NCBI RefSeq assembly: GCF_023053635.1 | Contig: NC_086172.1 | Coordinates: forward strand, 92,346,181-92,410,180 | DNA: 64,000 bases | Source of the DNA: Elgaria multicarinata webbii | Taxonomy: Eukaryota; Chordata; Lepidosauria; Squamata; Anguidae | Direction of reading: 5' to 3' | Part shown: positions 60,540-64,000 of the stretch, piece by piece | How the letters are laid out: every line of letters starts with the position of its first letter | Position numbering within the stretch: the stretch's first letter is position 1 | Notes under the pieces: generated by a model | The model's database searches: none | What the model was told of the DNA's origin: nothing | Seen by the model: the letters and a program-made list of their open reading frames with translations, nothing else | Position numbers and translations under genes: made by a program

Positions 60540-60790
60540 TCAGCCCATGAAGGTGATTGGTGGCAGATTCAGGACAGATAAAAGGAAGTACTCCTTCACA
60601 CAGTGGATTGCTAAACTATGGAATATGCTTCCACAAGACAGTGATGGCCGCCAATTTAGATGGCTTTAAAAGTGGTTAGACAAATTCCTGGAGAAGGCTA
60701 TCAATGGCTACTCGTTCTGATGGCTATACACTACTTTCATTATCAGAGGTAGTATGCATACACACACCTGATTCATTGCTCTTCTTATGA
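60540..60790 (+). mobile_element. LINE 3' end, likely same insertion as 60055
   Basis: cccatgaaggtgattggtgg, gacagataaaaggaagtact, ggccgccaatttagatggct and gaaggctatcaatggctact, ending ttgctcttcttatga. Confidence 0.65.
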
Positions 60791-60954
60791 GAGAGGGTGT
60801 GTGCGTGTGTGCGGAAAGTAAATATGATATACTTTTGTTTTACTCATACACACACACACAACACGCACAGTGGCTCATACATATACACACGTTTTCCTGA
60901 AAAGTAACTCCCACTAATTCCAGCGGTGCCACTGAAGCATGCTTATGGTTACGT

Positions 60955-61157
60955 ACAGATAACAGTAAAAACACGCGGGACATCATACTGCAGGCCCTTC
61001 TACAGGTCTTTTTACCTGTAGCACAAGGGCGAACAGAACGAACGAAAAGTGCACGACTGGAAGGGATCAAGCGCCGCCTCCGGCCGCAGGGAGGGCAGGA
61101 ACCTCCCCCGGTCTCCAAGCGTGCGCTTCCGCGAGCGCTTCCTCCTGTTCGGTTACT
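60955..61157 (+). promoter_or_regulatory. SERGEF: SERGEF promoter / CpG-rich 5' end
   Basis: GC- and CpG-rich sequence (gatcaagcgccgcctccggc, tgcgcttccgcgagcgcttc) surrounds the first coding exon, with no TATA box, as expected for a housekeeping-type promoter. The transcription start is not determined. Confidence 0.6.
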
Positions 61158-61202
61158 ATGGCCGTCGCACGCGAGGACTCGACGCAGGCACTGTTCGCTT
61201 GG
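61158..61202 (+). CDS. SERGEF: SERGEF, first coding exon only
   Basis: SERGEF (secretion-regulating guanine nucleotide exchange factor, DelGEF) is an RCC1-repeat protein of about 458 aa in human. Here 15 codons read MAVAREDSTQALFAW, followed by the donor gtaggt in phase 0. Human SERGEF has a short N-terminus leading into LFAWGANSYGQLG, the first RCC1 blade, so the exon break falls inside that motif. Position and strand, directly after TPH1, match human 11p15. The rest of the gene lies beyond the window. The evidence is short (LFAW plus synteny plus CpG promoter), hence moderate confidence. Confidence 0.8.
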
Positions 61203-62404
61203 GTAGGTTCCTGCCGCGGCACCAGGAAGGCCGGAAGCGGCGGTCTGGGCATCGGGAGGAAGAGGGGGCCGGGCTCTCTATTGCTTTGTGAACGGGGCGG
61301 CGGCGGCGGGAGGCATTTGTCTTTTGCGATTAAATATTCGCCATCTCCATGCCCTTGTTTATTTCCCTTTTAAACTGCTCAGACGGTAAACATGTTAGTC
61401 CATTGCAGCAAAAACTATTGCAGCCTGTCTACAATTCTCTTTTTAAACACCCCACCCCAAGTACACCGCATATAAACCTGAAACTCTCAACTTTATGCAC
61501 CTGAAGAGGTGGACTATGATTGTCTATACCAGAATAAATGTGTTCAGTTTTTAAGGTTCCGCAAGGGTGGCTGTTGTTTGCCCCCAGTTAAGGACACAAT
61601 CCTATGCATGTTCAGATAGGAAAAAGTCCAACAACTCCCAGCATGCAGCCTAAGACCTTTAAATATTTTTCCTAAACATAACTTACATTGGAGAGGCGTA
61701 TCTTTCCCCCAACTCCTCTGGACTACTGGAACAAGCAGATAAGATGTTATTGGCAAACCCTATATCTCTGAAGGGATCCCTTATATTTGATCCGCAATGG
61801 TAGTCGATTTTCTGTGTTGATACCTTTAAAACACACACCCCAAAACTAAATAAAAACAGGCTCTGTATCTTTAACAGTAGCAAACCAACAGGTGAAGCTT
61901 TCCCCCATCATTTAGTCTTCAGGACATAAGGTTCTCGTTGATTGATTCTCCAAGCCCGTTGATTAGTTACAACGCGGCAGAAGAAAGATGGCAACGCTAT
62001 TCAGAAGTGTGAGCAATTCAATTTATAAGAATTCTATCTTAGAATTCCCTCAGAAGCTTTGAAGAGTCTCAGCTAAGACAACTTATGGGCTGTTTCTGTT
62101 CAGGCTTGTCCTCGCGGATTGGGTATCTCATTTTGAGAGTCGGAAGTGTTTCTTTTTCAGCCTTTCCAAACCTTTCCAAACCCACAATCCAGACTTGTGC
62201 TGCTCCCTGCTGGCTAGATATGAAAGTGGATCCACATTTTACTAACACTTGTGGTTTGTTTGCTAGTAGTGTGTGATGAATGTGAGTTAGATGTTTTGCT
62301 AGTACTTGATGCCTATCCATCTGCCAGGTCCCTGACACAGTATCCCTCCCCTCATTTATTAAATCTCAGGGATTAGCCCTAGAATTTAAGATATAATATT
62401 AAAG

Positions 62405-63870
62405 AAAAACAACAAAGATTCTTCTGGCAACTTAAGACCAACACTTTAAACCATAATGCATTTTTCATGGATCAGAGGTTACTTCTTGCATACAGTGTTA
62501 TCCTAAGCTGGCAGGTGCATGTATATGTGTCAATCTACATGGGTGTAGGAAGAAGGAAAGAAAAGTGGGAGCAGAGGGAAATAAAATGCAGACTCTAATA
62601 ATTATGTTAAAATTTAGATATATGTAAAATACACTGAGTGACTGTTCATAAAGTAGTATGGATAAACATCCTGACATCGTGGGATAAAAATCTATAACCT
62701 CAATTCAAGCTACAGATAATACATAATGGAACTTGGTAAGTGTTAATTCAGATGTTTCATACTAGATTCTCCCTTGAAGTTCCTTTGATCAAGGACAGCC
62801 CGCTTAAGGTCAGTGTGGTGGGTCCTGGGAGGCTGACATATCACCCATACTATTTTCTGAATAGTATCCATTCTGATGGTAGGTTTATGCCCAATTGTTC
62901 TTTTGTATAGAGACAGGCTTGTTTGTCCGGGGTAGAATGCAGAAAGATGGTGCGGCTGGTGGAAGTATATATGACATTGGAAGATGAGCAAGTGAATGTG
63001 CCCCTAATGATATGGATGGTATTCTTAGGTTCTGTAATAGTTTTTTTTGAGTAAATATGGGGACAGAGTTTGCATCTAGGTGTCTTACAAGGTCTAGCCC
63101 CTGTATTTGTGTCTGATACATGGCCTATTGTTGCTGGTGAGCAGTAGTTTCATATTATTAGCCTGTTGTCCATGAGATAGGAGAAACCTACCATAAAAAC
63201 TGTCCAGGAGAGGGAAATATCATTATCCAGGATGGGCTACAGATCACTGATGGTACCTTGGAGTAGTTTTAGCTGGGAGCTATAGGTGGCAAGTCATGTT
63301 CTCTTCTAGAATTGTCCTGTAGATGATTATTCCTGGGTAACAGTTTGCCCTTGTTGATCTGTTTTTCCTCCTTCAGTGAGTGGGTATGCCTGATGTAAAT
63401 CCGAAGTTGTGAAGACTGTCTGATAAGTCAGAACAGATGCAATTGTATCATAGAGCTTTGCTGTTGTCAGTGGATGCTATAGTGTGTTCTGGGTGGAATG
63501 TGAAAGCATGCAGGTATATCTAAGTAGGTTTCTGAGGTAGGGTGGTGCTTGTATGTCCAGAAAATGTACCTGCTGCATGTACTGGTTTAGGCTGAGGTTG
63601 ATGGTGGGGTGGAAGTTATTGAAGTCCTAATGAAATTTGGATATTGGAAGTTATTGAAATCTTGATAAAGCTGTCCATGAGTCCAGTGTATCTTGGGTAG
63701 AGGAGAGAATTTTGGGGACAGGAGCTGAGAAAGCATTATTCTAAGTCAGCCAGGAAAATATTGATGTGTTGAGGAGATATGATCTGAAGTACAAAGTGGC
63801 AGAGCCTTATAGCTAGATGTACAGTAGCACCATCAGAGATGATGTTCCTAATAGCTTGTAGTCTGTCTTT
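62405..63870 (-). mobile_element. Penelope-like retroelement relic, minus strand
   Basis: Reverse-strand fragments read VRHLDANSVPIFTQKKLLQN with LRIPSISLGAHS, and later YKRTIGHKPTIRMD and TDLKRAVLDQRNFKG. They resemble the C-terminal, GIY-YIG-bearing part of Penelope-like elements common in reptiles (normally VIYxxxCxxC, YIGQTGQ, GHKS). The 3' tail near 62410-62500 matches the family. The copy is badly decayed and the family call rests on my recollection of related reptile sequences. Confidence 0.5.
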
Positions 63871-63892
63871 GTGGAGGATGTTGATGTAAAGT

Positions 63893-64000
63893 GGCCTTCC
63901 CCAACCTGTTGCCCTTCAAATGTTTTGGACAACAGCTCCCAGCATTCTTGACCCTTGGCCCTGCTGGTTGGGGCTGATGGGAGTTGAAGCTGAAGACATC
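63893..64000. mobile_element. Foldback MITE, aacatctgg family, cut by window end
   Basis: ttccccaacctgttgccctt, caaatgttttggacaacagc, then tgatgggagttgaagctgaa. Confidence 0.6.

Larger units (their letters stand above)
55866..60950. other. TPH1-SERGEF intergenic region
   Basis: No gene is supported. Contents: foldback repeats at 55924-56010, 57660-57760 and 58768-58845; a hAT-like MITE at 56500-56715; a SINE at 57341-57520; a minus-strand LINE tail at 58400-58770; LINE pieces at 60055-60230 and 60540-60790; and a CA-rich tract at 60843-60868. The rest is AT-rich DNA with nothing recognisable. Confidence 0.65.
61203..64000 (+). other. SERGEF intron 1 (continues past window)
   Basis: No further coding exon is visible. 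It contains a diverged caatcctatgcatgtt foldback at 61590-61660, a minus-strand Penelope-like relic at 62405-63870 and part of an aacatctgg foldback at the end. Confidence 0.65.

Overview
This is a stretch of squamate-reptile nuclear DNA, most likely from a lizard. Three plus-strand genes lie in the order SAAL1 - TPH1 - SERGEF, the same order and orientation as on human chromosome 11p15. The squamate call rests on the repeats: a BovB (RTE) LINE 3' end, CR1-type 3' ends with ATTCTATG tails, a tRNA-derived SINE typical of squamates, many foldback hAT-like MITEs, and a Penelope-like relic. There are no bacterial, plasmid or CRISPR features. No endogenous retrovirus was recognised.

Layout. 1-8964 holds the last eight coding exons of SAAL1; its 5' exons lie outside the window. 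A short 3' UTR with a poly(A) signal at 9353 follows. 9.4-31.9 kb is intergenic. It contains LINE and SINE fragments, a nested pair of palindromic MITEs (18.3-18.6 kb), two foldback elements with target-site duplications (22.3 and 24.1 kb) and a diverged tandem duplication (26.1-29.1 kb). 31.97-54.89 kb holds the whole of TPH1 (tryptophan 5-hydroxylase 1) in 11 coding exons, encoding about 493 aa. It has a TATA-like promoter and an 8.8-kb first intron. 54.9-61.0 kb is 3' UTR and intergenic repeat DNA. A GC-rich promoter and the first coding exon of SERGEF lie at 61.0-61.2 kb, and the window ends in SERGEF intron 1, which carries a minus-strand Penelope-like relic.

Function. TPH1 makes 5-hydroxytryptophan, the rate-limiting step to peripheral and pineal serotonin and hence melatonin. 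SAAL1 is an armadillo-like helical protein linked to cell proliferation, and SERGEF is an RCC1-repeat protein. The three share a conserved neighbourhood but no known pathway.

Main points of interest: (1) TPH1 has a 49-residue N-terminal extension absent from mammalian TPH1, with an RRGRS motif resembling the TPH2 Ser19 site; (2) a degenerate copy of the terminal TPH1 exon sits inside TPH1 intron 9; (3) SAAL1 has a probable GC-AG intron; (4) foldback elements are very dense, several nested or with clear 7-8 bp target duplications; (5) there is a tandem duplication upstream of TPH1. I found no convincing undescribed gene system; the novelty is structural and evolutionary.
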